From Gammaproteobacteria bacterium (GTDB taxonomy: Bacteria; Pseudomonadota; Gammaproteobacteria; Francisellales; CACEW01): 14,091 bases of DNA. Shown here piece by piece: positions 6,419-13,297 of this stretch; position 1 is the first letter of the stretch, and each line of letters opens with the position of its first letter. Where the stretch lies: the NCBI GenBank assembly GCA_028282045.1, contig JANQIS010000047.1:1-14091 (forward strand). The letters are read 5' to 3'. Made by a program: the position numbers and the translations under genes. The notes beneath the pieces were generated by a model, which was not told where the DNA came from, ran no database searches, and saw nothing but the letters and a program-made list of their open reading frames with translations.

Positions 6419-8951
6419 AGCCATCTTCCCCGTATTGCGCATTGATACGGCACAATGACGCCAACTCACAATACTGGCACGCTTTTTTGACTGTTAGCGG
6501 ATCAACGGTTGCCACCGCACCGGCAAAGTCCGCAGCCAATTGAGTCAGTTGCTCATGCCACTGCTGCTTGAGCGCTGCAAAAGTTTGCTGCTGCAGGCTG
6601 GTATTGATACCGTCGATGCCAGTCTCCTCAGCACTGATACCGGCAAAAAATTGTTTTTCTGGTTTAATAATGGCAAACGTCGCAGCATCGGCCCGGGTCA
6701 ACTGAAGATACAAAGGCAGTTGCGCATCCGCCAAACGCTCACCAGTCCAATCGGCAGTGCTAACATGGCCACTCTTATAGTCAATCACCAAACGCATACC
6801 CTGTTCAAGCTGATCAATACGATCAACACGCAATTGCACAGGAATACGCCCCACATAGCCAAACAAGGTGTGTTCCTGAGCCAACACGCCAAAACTCGGC
6901 CGTAATTTTTCTTGGCTCAACCATAAACACACGATAGTACATAACCGCTCTCGCTCCAGTTGCACCATCACCTCATGGAATAAATCACGGTAACGTTGTT
7001 GCCAGTGGTAGAGCACCTGGAAAACCACCTGCATCACGACAGCTTGAAGTTGCATTTCCTCCAACGCCAATAGTGCACTCTGCTGCCCTAACTGTTGCCA
7101 GATGCGCTCCAGTACATCGTGCAACATCGCTCCACGCATTGCTGCATCGATCTGCTGTGGGTATTGCTCCGGTGCTTTAGCCTGTAGGCGATAGCGCGCA
7201 TAAGCTTGGAACGGGCATAAAGATTGACTCTTAAAAATTCCAGCTCCACCTTGCAGCTCAGCCAACTGCGCATCGTCCAAGCCGAGCCCTTGCTCATCAA
7301 CAATGGTCGTCAACGGCGGTGATTTAACTATGTTATCTGTTAAGGTCTGAGTTTGCCCAACGGGGTATTCGCCTAACAACCGCGATGGTGCCTGGGCTAC
7401 ATCGCCCTCACTACTGGCATAGCTGATACGCAACAGTGGGGTTTGCCCCAACCACTGCGTCCATAGTTGTTGTGCAAAGTGTAGCTCACGCTGTGCACTG
7501 CTATGGGGCATATTCAAAGCTTTCTGCCAGTGAATCGGTAAAAATGGATTAGGATTTGCAGCACCGGGAAACGTGGTATCATCCAACCCGACTATGCTAA
7601 TGGCATCAAATACTTGTCCAGCCGATTCCAGCAGGCCTAAAATATTAATCTGCGCTTGCTTAGGGCTTTGAGGTTGAAATAAAGTATGCTCCAACACATG
7701 ATGTAAGCGCATCAGCCACTGACCGCAGAGCGGCCAGTGTAAGAGTTGACTGCATACCTGATAAAATTTGTTTACCGCTTGGTACTCTTCACTACTGAGG
7801 CTACGTTGGCCTGGCCAACCCCAGTGCGCCAAGTACGCTTGCACCCACTGCAACCATATAACAGCATCCTGCGTGTCGGGCTGTGGTGGTGCCCCATGCC
7901 ATAGGCTATGCAGAGTATGATATTGTGCGTTCTGTTCTAATAACGCTAAGACTTGTGAGGCAGTCACTTGGTGTGGAAGGCATTGACGCAACCGTGCCGC
8001 AGTGATTTGACGTCCGGTTAGCTGCACTTCTGCCGCTGCCAGAAAAGGCGAAGTGATTAGCTCACACCAGGCATCGCGCTCAGATAGCTGCTGTAAGGCT
8101 AATAAACGCAAGGCATCATGAATAATCGGTTGTGTTGTTAATGGTACACCGCCTGAGAGCGCATAACTGACATTATGTTGTGATAACAAACGCTGCCAAT
8201 GATTACGCTGGGCTTGTAATTGGGGGTCAATTAATGCAACTTGCCTGTTTTGCTCCACTTGGTTCAGCGCCCATTGCACTGCCTGTGTCCGTTCATTGGC
8301 ACCATCATGACATGCTGATACAGTAACTTGAGCCAGTGGTGGCAAGTTGATTGCCGTCACTTGCAATCCTTGGGCTTGTAATTGATCTAGCCACTGCTGC
8401 AGCACCGGTGCTACCTGGTCAAAACCAACCAGCACAATATGTTGATGCCGAACATTGACACCCTGTTGCACAATATGCTGCCAACGCTGACAGGCTGCTA
8501 TTACTTGCTGTTGTATACACCCGTGTTCAAATTGTTGTGCCCAGCCGATAAAAGTTGCCACATCAGCACCATGGGGTGCTGGAATCTGGCTCAATGACTG
8601 GCCCCACCACTGTAACTGTTCCCAAGCCGCCTGGGCCAAAGCTGCTGTTTGCTTAACTTGCAGCAATCCTGAGCCCGCTTCGCTATGTTTGACAGTTTGA
8701 TACCACTGCCAACTCAATTCATGAGCTGGCATTACACGCCATGGCAAGGCATGATCAATACGTACTTGCTGCCAGAGCTGTGCACACCAAGTATGTTGTG
8801 ATATCACCCCATCACCACGGATACCAGGCTGGCCTTGCTCAGCACACCACTGCAGCCATAGTTGTTGCAACCGCTGTGCTAGGCGCTGGTTTACTGTCAC
8901 AACCAGTGTCTGCTCGTCCCATTGTTGGAAATGTGCTCTATAGGCTTGCAT
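6411..8951 (-). CDS. addB: AddB-like nuclease with Fe-S motif ('probable DNA repair protein' type)
   Basis: About 846 residues, resembling the AddB-related family annotated as 'probable DNA repair protein' of roughly 900 residues (TIGR03623, from memory). The N terminus has a helicase-like TLVVTVNQRLAQRLQQLW strand-helix but no GxGKT Walker A, so it should not be a motor. The C terminus is a RecB-type nuclease: RGAMLHDVLERIW histidine motif, VDRID, VIDYKSG (D724, K726) and QLPLYLQL. Four cysteines fit the AddB 4Fe-4S staple: C579 in SLCPFQ and C825, C828, C834 in CQYCELASLC. In the first 100 residues about 18 are Gln and 8 are Trp. The frame is open up to an ATG at 9008 inside hemE; the ATG at 8951 (19 bp after the hemE stop) is preferred, though neither has a good ribosome-binding site. 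It overlaps addA by 8 bp. Confidence 0.85.
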   Translation of the reverse strand: MQAYRAHFQQWDEQTLVVTVNQRLAQRLQQLWLQWCAEQGQPGIRGDGVISQHTWCAQLWQQVRIDHALPWRVMPAHELSWQWYQTVKHSEAGSGLLQVKQTAALAQAAWEQLQWWGQSLSQIPAPHGADVATFIGWAQQFEHGCIQQQVIAACQRWQHIVQQGVNVRHQHIVLVGFDQVAPVLQQWLDQLQAQGLQVTAINLPPLAQVTVSACHDGANERTQAVQWALNQVEQNRQVALIDPQLQAQRNHWQRLLSQHNVSYALSGGVPLTTQPIIHDALRLLALQQLSERDAWCELITSPFLAAAEVQLTGRQITAARLRQCLPHQVTASQVLALLEQNAQYHTLHSLWHGAPPQPDTQDAVIWLQWVQAYLAHWGWPGQRSLSSEEYQAVNKFYQVCSQLLHWPLCGQWLMRLHHVLEHTLFQPQSPKQAQINILGLLESAGQVFDAISIVGLDDTTFPGAANPNPFLPIHWQKALNMPHSSAQRELHFAQQLWTQWLGQTPLLRISYASSEGDVAQAPSRLLGEYPVGQTQTLTDNIVKSPPLTTIVDEQGLGLDDAQLAELQGGAGIFKSQSLCPFQAYARYRLQAKAPEQYPQQIDAAMRGAMLHDVLERIWQQLGQQSALLALEEMQLQAVVMQVVFQVLYHWQQRYRDLFHEVMVQLERERLCTIVCLWLSQEKLRPSFGVLAQEHTLFGYVGRIPVQLRVDRIDQLEQGMRLVIDYKSGHVSTADWTGERLADAQLPLYLQLTRADAATFAIIKPEKQFFAGISAEETGIDGINTSLQQQTFAALKQQWHEQLTQLAADFAGAVATVDPLTVKKACQYCELASLCRINAQYGEDGYE

Positions 8952-8970
8952 AATGATAATGAAGCAACTG

Positions 8971-10044
8971 CTAGTTTGACTGATCGACTGCAAAGAATCG
9001 ATTATCATTCACACTGCTTTTGACCGTCTCGACCAGAGCGGCCATTGCCTCAGGCTTAACATCCGGCGTAATACCGTGCCCGAGGTTAAAAATGTGTCCA
9101 GGGTGGTTGCCAAAGTCATCTAATAGTGCTTGTGTTTCAGCTATGATAGTGGCTTCATCACAGAGCAATACTGCCGGATCCAGGTTACCCTGGATAGCCA
9201 CTTGGCCGCCGATACGTTCGCGCACTTGGCTCATCGGCAAGATCCAGTCAACACCCACGCCATCGCAGCCAGTTGCTGCAATGTGCTCCAGCCAGGCAGA
9301 ACCTCCTTTGGTAAACAATATCACCGGCATATTCGGATGCTTAGCCTTGATGTCTTGTACAATACGCTGCATTGGCTGCAGTGAATAAGTTAAATAAGCT
9401 GTAGTGGGCAGAATACCGCCCCAACTATCAAACACCATCAGTGCATCAACACCCGACTCAATTTGGGCTAATAAATATTGGCTGACTGCCTGAGTGAGGG
9501 TATCAAGCAGCATTTGCATTAGCTGTGGGTACTGATAACACAAGTGCTTGATATGATGAAACTGCTTACTGGCCTGTCCTTCCACCATATAGGTCGCTAA
9601 AGTCCAGGGGCTGCCAGCAAAGCCAATCAATGGAATGCTATTGTTGAGGCTTTTTTTAATCAGTGAGACAGCATCCATAACATAACGCAGCGCCTCATTA
9701 GGATCTGGCACACTCAAGGCACGAATATCCGCTTGTGAGCGCACTGGGTGAGCAAACTGAGGGCCTTCACCTTCAACAAATTGTAGCCCCAAACCCATCG
9801 CATCAGGGATGGTGAGGATATCAGAAAATAAAATTGCCGCATCCAAACCATAACGCTCAATCGGTTGAAGCGTGACCTCACAGGCCAGCTCAGGATTTTG
9901 GCACAATGCCATAAAGCTACCGGCTTTCTGACGTGTAGCGCGGTACTCTGGCAAATAGCGCCCGGCCTGGCGCATTACCCAAATCGGCGCACGGTCAACA
10001 GGTTCACGGCGCAAGGCTTTAAGCAAACGATCATTTTGAATCAT
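8971..10044 (-). CDS. hemE: Uroporphyrinogen decarboxylase
   Basis: 357 residues, the normal length for HemE, which removes four carboxyl groups from uroporphyrinogen III to give coproporphyrinogen III in cytosolic heme synthesis. The first family signature PIWVMRQAGRYLPEYR spans residues 20-35 with the substrate-binding R25 and R29. The catalytic aspartate is D75 in ILFSDILTIPDAMG. GFAGSPWTLATYMVEG carries the conserved tyrosine, and FNLGHGI near the end carries the conserved histidine. It starts with ATG 28 bp after aroB; a weak AAAGG lies upstream. A short polar tail after the last conserved helix (NDNRFFAVDQSN) extends past the E. coli end and overlaps nothing essential. Probably co-transcribed with aroKB upstream and addBA downstream. 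Confidence 0.97.
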   Translation of the reverse strand: MIQNDRLLKALRREPVDRAPIWVMRQAGRYLPEYRATRQKAGSFMALCQNPELACEVTLQPIERYGLDAAILFSDILTIPDAMGLGLQFVEGEGPQFAHPVRSQADIRALSVPDPNEALRYVMDAVSLIKKSLNNSIPLIGFAGSPWTLATYMVEGQASKQFHHIKHLCYQYPQLMQMLLDTLTQAVSQYLLAQIESGVDALMVFDSWGGILPTTAYLTYSLQPMQRIVQDIKAKHPNMPVILFTKGGSAWLEHIAATGCDGVGVDWILPMSQVRERIGGQVAIQGNLDPAVLLCDEATIIAETQALLDDFGNHPGHIFNLGHGITPDVKPEAMAALVETVKSSVNDNRFFAVDQSN

Positions 10045-10072
10045 GGGACAAGAGCCTTTGTGGTTAGTGAGT

Positions 10073-11140
10073 TTAATAAATTACTGACTTTGCTATTTCA
10101 ACGTTAACATCATCACGCACCAATGCCTTACCTAAACGCGCCAATAGGACAAAGCGTAGCCCTTTACTTGTCTTCTTTTTGTCCCATTGCATAGCATTCC
10201 ACACAGCTTGCGGATCGATATCATCATCCAACGACGTGGGTAAGCTCATCGTTGTCAACCAATGTCGGGTACGCTCCAACAACGACACTGGTAACTCTTC
10301 CAGTATTACCCCTAGCTCCAGCGCCATACACATGCCAATAGCCACGGCTTCACCGTGTAAGTAACGCTGATAATTCGTGGCCACTTCAATGCCATGAGCA
10401 AAGGTATGACCGAAATTTAAAATAGCGCGTATGTTTGAGTCAGTCTCATCCAGCGCTACCACTTCACCTTTAATCTCACAGCAGCGCGCGATAACCCGCC
10501 CCAACACATCTAAGCAACGCTCTTGGATCATAGTCGCTTTTTGTTCTAACAACTCAAAAAAGTGCTCATCCCAGATTAAGCCGTATTTAACTACCTCAGC
10601 CAATCCGGCGGCATACTCACGCGACGGCAAGGTCGAGAGCACGTTAAGATCAATAATCACATTCTTCGGCTGATAAAACGCACCGATCATATTCTTGCCT
10701 AGCGAATGATTGACAGCCGTTTTGCCGCCAACGGATGAATCGACCATCGCCAAAAGCGTTGTCGGGATTTGAATAAAATCAATACCACGGTGGTAACATG
10801 CTGCAGCAAAACCGGCCAAATCACCCACTACACCACCACCTAAAGCCACCAAGCAGCCACTACGGCTTATTTTAGCCTGCAACATTTTATTCAGTACCAT
10901 CAACCAATGATCAATGTTTTTGGCTTGTTCACCGCTCGGTAAGACAATCGTCACAACACGCTTGCCAGTTAAATGGTTCACAAAAGCATCGAGATACAGC
11001 GGCGCGACGTTTTCATCAGTCACCACCACCCACTCCTGATAATAATACGAGGCCAACCAGGTGTGCGGGTGAGACAACAACCCGCGCTCAATCAATATAG
11101 AATAAGCTCTCTTACCCAGTGGTACGGAGACTTCAATCAC
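10073..11140 (-). CDS. aroB: 3-dehydroquinate synthase
   Basis: 355 residues. AroB converts DAHP to 3-dehydroquinate, the second step of the shikimate pathway, using NAD and a divalent metal. Visible are the NAD-binding GGGVVGD (101-107), the IPTTLLAMVDSSVGGKTAVN block (125-144), and the metal ligands E182 in GLAEVVKYG, H245 in NFGHTFAHG and H262 in LHGEAVAIGM. The start codon is GTG at 11140, sharing GTGA with the aroK stop (4-bp overlap), which points to coupled translation. The aroK-aroB order is the same as in many gammaproteobacteria; the damX-dam genes that follow in E. coli are absent and hemE follows instead. Confidence 0.97.
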   Translation of the reverse strand: MIEVSVPLGKRAYSILIERGLLSHPHTWLASYYYQEWVVVTDENVAPLYLDAFVNHLTGKRVVTIVLPSGEQAKNIDHWLMVLNKMLQAKISRSGCLVALGGGVVGDLAGFAAACYHRGIDFIQIPTTLLAMVDSSVGGKTAVNHSLGKNMIGAFYQPKNVIIDLNVLSTLPSREYAAGLAEVVKYGLIWDEHFFELLEQKATMIQERCLDVLGRVIARCCEIKGEVVALDETDSNIRAILNFGHTFAHGIEVATNYQRYLHGEAVAIGMCMALELGVILEELPVSLLERTRHWLTTMSLPTSLDDDIDPQAVWNAMQWDKKKTSKGLRFVLLARLGKALVRDDVNVEIAKSVIY

Positions 11141-11661
11141 AAATCGTCCGCCGTAACCATCTGGATAATTTCATTGGCCACCGTACGTACGCTACGGTCC
11201 CCCGTGGTGACTTCAAATTCAGCCACTTCTTTATATAGCGGCTCACGACGTGAATTCAGTTCTTGTAAGACCTCACGTTTGTCACCTTGTTGCAGCAAAG
11301 GGCGTTTCTTGTCTTTCATGGTGCGATCGAGCTGGTGCTCAAGGTCTACCTTCAAGTAAACCACTGTGCCACGAGCAGAAAGGCGGGCGCGATTAGCCCC
11401 TGACTCAACCACACCACCACCTGTAGCTAAAACGATACCCGTTTTTTCAGTCAGATCGTGGACAACTTTTTCTTCACGCTTGCGAAATCCCGCCTCTCCT
11501 TCTACATCAAAAATCCAACTGATTTCTGCGCCACATCGCTCCTCAATAACTGTATCCGTATCGAAAAAGTCCATTTTCAACTCATCAGCCAGATAGCGGC
11601 CAATAGTACTTTTCCCTGCGCCCAGTGGACCTACCAAATAGATGTTCCGTGATTTTTTCAT
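11137..11661 (-). CDS. aroK: Shikimate kinase I
   Basis: 174 residues, phosphorylating shikimate to shikimate-3-phosphate with ATP. The P-loop GPLGAGKS spans 11-18, the shikimate- and magnesium-binding DTD is at 34-36, R60 is in the EGEAGFRKRE segment, the GGG substrate loop is at 81-83, the lid arginine is R120 in KKRPLL, and the adenine-side REPLY is near 139-143. It is very similar to E. coli AroK (RNIYLVGPLGAGKSTIGR). The ATG at 11661 is preceded by GAAGGAAG (11679-11672, minus strand), a good ribosome-binding site at a slightly long distance. It is the first gene of the minus-strand cluster, so the operon promoter should lie in 11662-11760 or further upstream; a TATAAT at 11670-11665 is too close to the ATG to serve it. 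Confidence 0.97.
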   Translation of the reverse strand: MKKSRNIYLVGPLGAGKSTIGRYLADELKMDFFDTDTVIEERCGAEISWIFDVEGEAGFRKREEKVVHDLTEKTGIVLATGGGVVESGANRARLSARGTVVYLKVDLEHQLDRTMKDKKRPLLQQGDKREVLQELNSRREPLYKEVAEFEVTTGDRSVRTVANEIIQMVTADDL

Positions 11662-11711
11662 GGTATTATAGCTTCCTTCGGTTATTGGAGATTACTTAAT
11701 CCTCATATATC

Positions 11712-11721
11712 TGATTAATCA
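11712..11721. promoter_or_regulatory. Perfect 10-bp palindrome upstream of aroK
   Basis: TGATTAATCA is a perfect palindrome 51 bp upstream of the aroK start, in the zone expected to hold the operon promoter. It could be a repressor half-site pair, but a 10-bp AT-rich palindrome is also easily found by chance. Confidence 0.2.
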
Positions 11722-11733
11722 ACCGCAACAGTC

Positions 11734-11758
11734 TAGCGAAAAGTTTGCTTTTTCGCTA
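11734..11758. repeat. 9-bp perfect inverted repeat upstream of aroK
   Basis: TAGCGAAAA (11734-11742) and TTTTCGCTA (11750-11758) form a perfect 9-bp stem with a 7-base loop. There is no T-run outside the stem on either strand, so it is not a standard terminator. It may be an operator or a leader structure of the aroK operon. Confidence 0.5.
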
Positions 11759-11799
11759 CTGGCATCAGCGGCTATTTGTGTTTGTTTGCTATGGCTATC

Positions 11800-11840
11800 A
11801 ACTGACCAAAGTCTGTTGTCAGCGACTTAACCCGTCAGTT
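11800..11840. repeat. Nested inverted repeats (stem with internal loop)
   Basis: AACTGAC (11800-11806) pairs with GTCAGTT (11834-11840), and inside it AAGTC (11809-11813) pairs with GACTT (11824-11828), leaving a 10-base loop. The two perfect stems are stacked with a small asymmetric internal loop. No gene is attached; it could be part of an RNA or an old mobile-element end. Confidence 0.4.
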
Positions 11841-11953
11841 ATTAAGCCCGTAAGTTTACTATAAAAACCCCTTGAAGGTTACATTGATCACTGGCGCTAT
11901 CACACACTTCTTGAGATTGAATTGTTATTTAATTAAGGTAGGAAAACCACACC

Positions 11954-11983
11954 CGAGAGTCTAAAAAAGACACTCGACTTTTT
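11954..11983 (+). terminator. Terminator-like hairpin with no identified gene before it
   Basis: CGAGAGTC (11954-11961) and GACACTCG (11969-11976) form an 8-position stem with one A-A mismatch around a TAAAAAA loop, followed by AC and TTTTT (11979-11983). The form is that of a plus-strand intrinsic terminator, yet no plus-strand gene is recognised between 11662 and here. Confidence 0.4.
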
Positions 11984-12301
11984 AAAGTACAGTGCCTATC
12001 AGTTTTGTAAAAAGCATGGCATTAGTAGCAAATGGACAGACATACCCGAAAAGAACGCAAGTATACGCCACCAGAACAAAACATTAATTATTATGATGAT
12101 CAACATGTAAGCTATGACAATCATTGGAACGAAGAGGTACGCTAAGAATTTGATAACTGCCCGAAATAGCACGTATGAAAATTTACGGTTTCAGCGTGAA
12201 ATTGACCACCAAACCATAAGTTTTGCCCTTATGAAGCTGCTCTGCATTACTGGTCTGAACACGATTAAGTTCTCAATCTCAGCGAAATTAATTTTAAGTA
12301 A

Positions 12302-12343
12302 GCCATTGACGCATGTACGCCATTGGCATATAATGCCATTATA
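12302..12343. promoter_or_regulatory. Candidate higA operator: palindrome plus three GCCATT repeats
   Basis: A 15-bp palindrome with 7-bp arms, TATAATG-C-CATTATA (12329-12343), starts on the -10 box and covers the probable transcription start. GCCATT also occurs three times in direct orientation, at 12302-12307, 12319-12324 and 12335-12340, 17 and 16 bp apart, so the copies touch the -35, the spacer and the start region. A smaller palindrome GCCATTGGC lies at 12319-12327. Cro-type antitoxins repress their own promoters, so HigA is the expected ligand. Confidence 0.55.
12306..12334 (+). promoter_or_regulatory. Sigma-70 promoter of the higBA operon
   Basis: TTGACG (12306-12311) and a perfect TATAAT (12329-12334) are spaced by exactly 17 bp. 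A start of transcription near 12341 would give a leader of about 24 bases before the toxin start at 12365. Confidence 0.75.
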
Positions 12344-12364
12344 AACAAGTCATGGTGAACACAG

Positions 12365-12676
12365 TTGGTATTTATCGAAACCCCTGTTTTCACAAGTGAA
12401 TTGAAATCACTGTTATCAGACAAAGAGTACACCGATTTTCAACACTTTTTGAGCGAAAATCCTTTAGCTGATGACGTGATTCAAAACACCGGTGGTTTTC
12501 GTAAAGTGCGCTGGAGCGCCCAAGGTAAAGGCAAACGAGGCGGTGTAAGAGTGATTTACTACTATGTGATGCCTGACTCGCAAATTCGTCTGCTTTTGAT
12601 TTATCAGAAAGGTAAAAAAGATGATTTAACGGCTGAGCAGAAAAAGATACTCAAGCAACTAAACGAAAGGTGGTGA
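12365..12676 (+). CDS. higB: HigB-type (RelE superfamily) mRNA-cleaving toxin
   Basis: 103 residues, closely resembling the Vibrio cholerae HigB2 toxin type: VFIETPVFTSEL at the start, then DVIQNTGGFRKVRW (37-50), GKGKRGGVRVIYYYV (54-68) and LLLIYQKGKKDDLTAEQ near the end. The basic residues R46, K47, R49 and the GKGKRGG loop correspond to the RNA-binding and cleaving surface of this RelE-fold group, which cuts mRNA at the ribosome. The start is TTG at 12365: the frame has a TGA at 12356-12358 and no ATG or GTG between. GGTGA at 12354-12358 can act as ribosome-binding site. A weak start may keep toxin output low. The toxin precedes the antitoxin, the hig order. No frameshift or missing motif is seen, so it looks functional. 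Confidence 0.88.
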   Translation: MVFIETPVFTSELKSLLSDKEYTDFQHFLSENPLADDVIQNTGGFRKVRWSAQGKGKRGGVRVIYYYVMPDSQIRLLLIYQKGKKDDLTAEQKKILKQLNERW

Positions 12677-12677
12677 C

Positions 12678-12980
12678 ATGGAAAAAGAGCTGTTTGATAA
12701 GTTAGTAGAAAGCATGCAACAAATGAATGAAATTGTAGATGGTGAACGCTCGCCCTCTCGTGAGTTTGTTGTTGATACACTGAAGGTTAAAGAGATCAGA
12801 GCCCGCACGGGGTTATCGCAAGCTAAGTTTTGCCAATTAATTGATGTAAAATTAGCAACATTACGCAACTGGGAACAAGGTAGAAGATCGCCGACCGGCC
12901 CTGCAAAGGCTTTGCTTAAAGCGATTTCTAACGATCCAGCCCATGTCTTAAGTGCTTTGGCCAGGGCTTCATCTTCATAA
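12678..12980 (+). CDS. higA: HigA/NadS-type antitoxin with Cro-like helix-turn-helix
   Basis: 100 residues. An acidic N-terminal helix (1-25) is followed by a Cro/C1-type HTH at about 38-83: KEIRARTGLSQAKFCQLIDV, then TLRNWEQGRRSPTGPAKALL, the typical third and fourth helix signature of HigA2/NadS antitoxins. In the V. cholerae homologue the N-terminal region wraps the toxin; the HTH represses the operon. The ATG lies one base after the toxin stop, with AAAGGTGG inside the toxin's last codons as ribosome-binding site, so the two are translationally coupled. The operator-like repeats at 12302-12343 are the likely target. It is directly followed by transposon debris, so the TA locus sits in a variable region. 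Confidence 0.88.
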   Translation: MEKELFDKLVESMQQMNEIVDGERSPSREFVVDTLKVKEIRARTGLSQAKFCQLIDVKLATLRNWEQGRRSPTGPAKALLKAISNDPAHVLSALARASSS

Positions 12981-12989
12981 CCGTTTTTG

Positions 12990-13121
12990 CTAGTGGTGGC
13001 GATAGCGGTTCTGCATAATGACCAAACCCAGGTTATAAACTTTACGCACAGCGCCAAATTGATGATTTAAAAAGTCAGCCTGTTCAGGTATTGGGTAAAG
13101 ACGGACCTTAATGGCTTTCAA
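12990..13121 (-). pseudogene. tnpB: tnpB fragment (IS200/IS605-type), N-terminal 43 residues
   Basis: The minus strand encodes LKAIKVRLYPIPEQADFL, then NHQFGAVRKVYNLGLVIM, the highly typical N-terminal helix-turn-helix region of TnpB (compare K.RLYPT.EQ...L....G..R.VYN). Full TnpB is about 370-400 residues; here the frame stops at TAG after 43 and the RuvC and zinc-finger regions are absent, with higA directly beyond. No good start codon or ribosome-binding site is present (TTG at 13121 is the first plausible one). It cannot be an active RNA-guided nuclease. Confidence 0.8.
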
Positions 13122-13195
13122 TGCGCCAAATAATGGTTGGTGTGTGTTTGATTTATGATAACAAAAACAGCAAAATAAGCTAGAAAATAATAATT

Positions 13196-13252
13196 GGTGC
13201 GCCGATTGAGATTCTTCGACAGTATATTGAGCAACAGAAAACACCTGATTAA
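13196..13252 (+). pseudogene. tnpA: tnpA fragment (Y1 transposase), last 18 residues
   Basis: GAPIEILRQYIEQQKTPD followed by TAA matches, from memory, the conserved end of IS200/IS605 TnpA (GGAP.E...QYIEQQ). An upstream stop in the same frame at 13181-13183 and the lack of the HUH and tyrosine motifs show that the rest of the gene is gone. It points away from the tnpB fragment, the divergent layout of IS605/IS608-type elements, in which both gene starts lie in the middle. Confidence 0.65.
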
Positions 13253-13259
13253 TCCGCTC

Positions 13260-13297
13260 GCGCAGATGCGCCTTATATCACCGCCATTAATAGCGAT
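13260..13297 (+). repeat. Subterminal hairpins of the IS200/IS605 remnant
   Basis: Two consecutive hairpins follow the tnpA stop: a perfect 5-bp one (13260-13271) and an 8-position one with two C-A mismatches (13280-13297). Hairpins at this place are recognised by TnpA in intact relatives. Confidence 0.5.

Larger units (their letters stand above)
11662..12301. other. Long gene-free region with hairpins and short decayed-looking frames
   Basis: About 640 bp upstream of aroK and before the higBA promoter. I find no frame with a ribosome-binding site and a recognisable product on either strand. One plus-strand frame gives 37 residues (12032-12145, MDRHTRKERK...), another overlapping frame reads LKYSAYQFCKKHGISSKW across 11981-12034; both are ended by stops and neither is recognised. 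The base composition turns more AT-rich than in the cluster to the left. The listed hairpins and palindrome are the only structure I can support. Confidence 0.5.

Noticed and set aside
6419..6469. 17-codon N-terminal extension of addA
   Set aside because: Lies wholly inside the end of addB; the ATG at 6418 has a better ribosome-binding site and the AddA family starts close to the Walker A.
6540..6905. 121-codon plus-strand open frame inside addB
   Set aside because: It is antisense to the conserved nuclease domain of the AddB-like gene, has no ribosome-binding site and no recognisable product.
8952..9008. 19-codon N-terminal extension of addB into hemE
   Set aside because: Hydrophobic, family-unlike residues overlapping the end of hemE; no ribosome-binding site. 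Not fully excluded.
11665..11670. TATAAT on the minus strand just before aroK
   Set aside because: Only three bases from the start codon and overlapping the spacer after a good ribosome-binding site; would give a leaderless message.
12114..12344. 76-codon plus-strand frame before higB
   Set aside because: No ribosome-binding site, no recognisable motif, and it runs through the higBA promoter and operator.
12981..13010. AACCG...CGGTT pair after higA as a terminator
   Set aside because: Only five base pairs around a 22-base loop and no T-run after the second arm.
12659..13057. 132-codon minus-strand frame across higA
   Set aside because: It covers the well-supported higA gene in antisense and joins it to the tnpB debris region; no family features.
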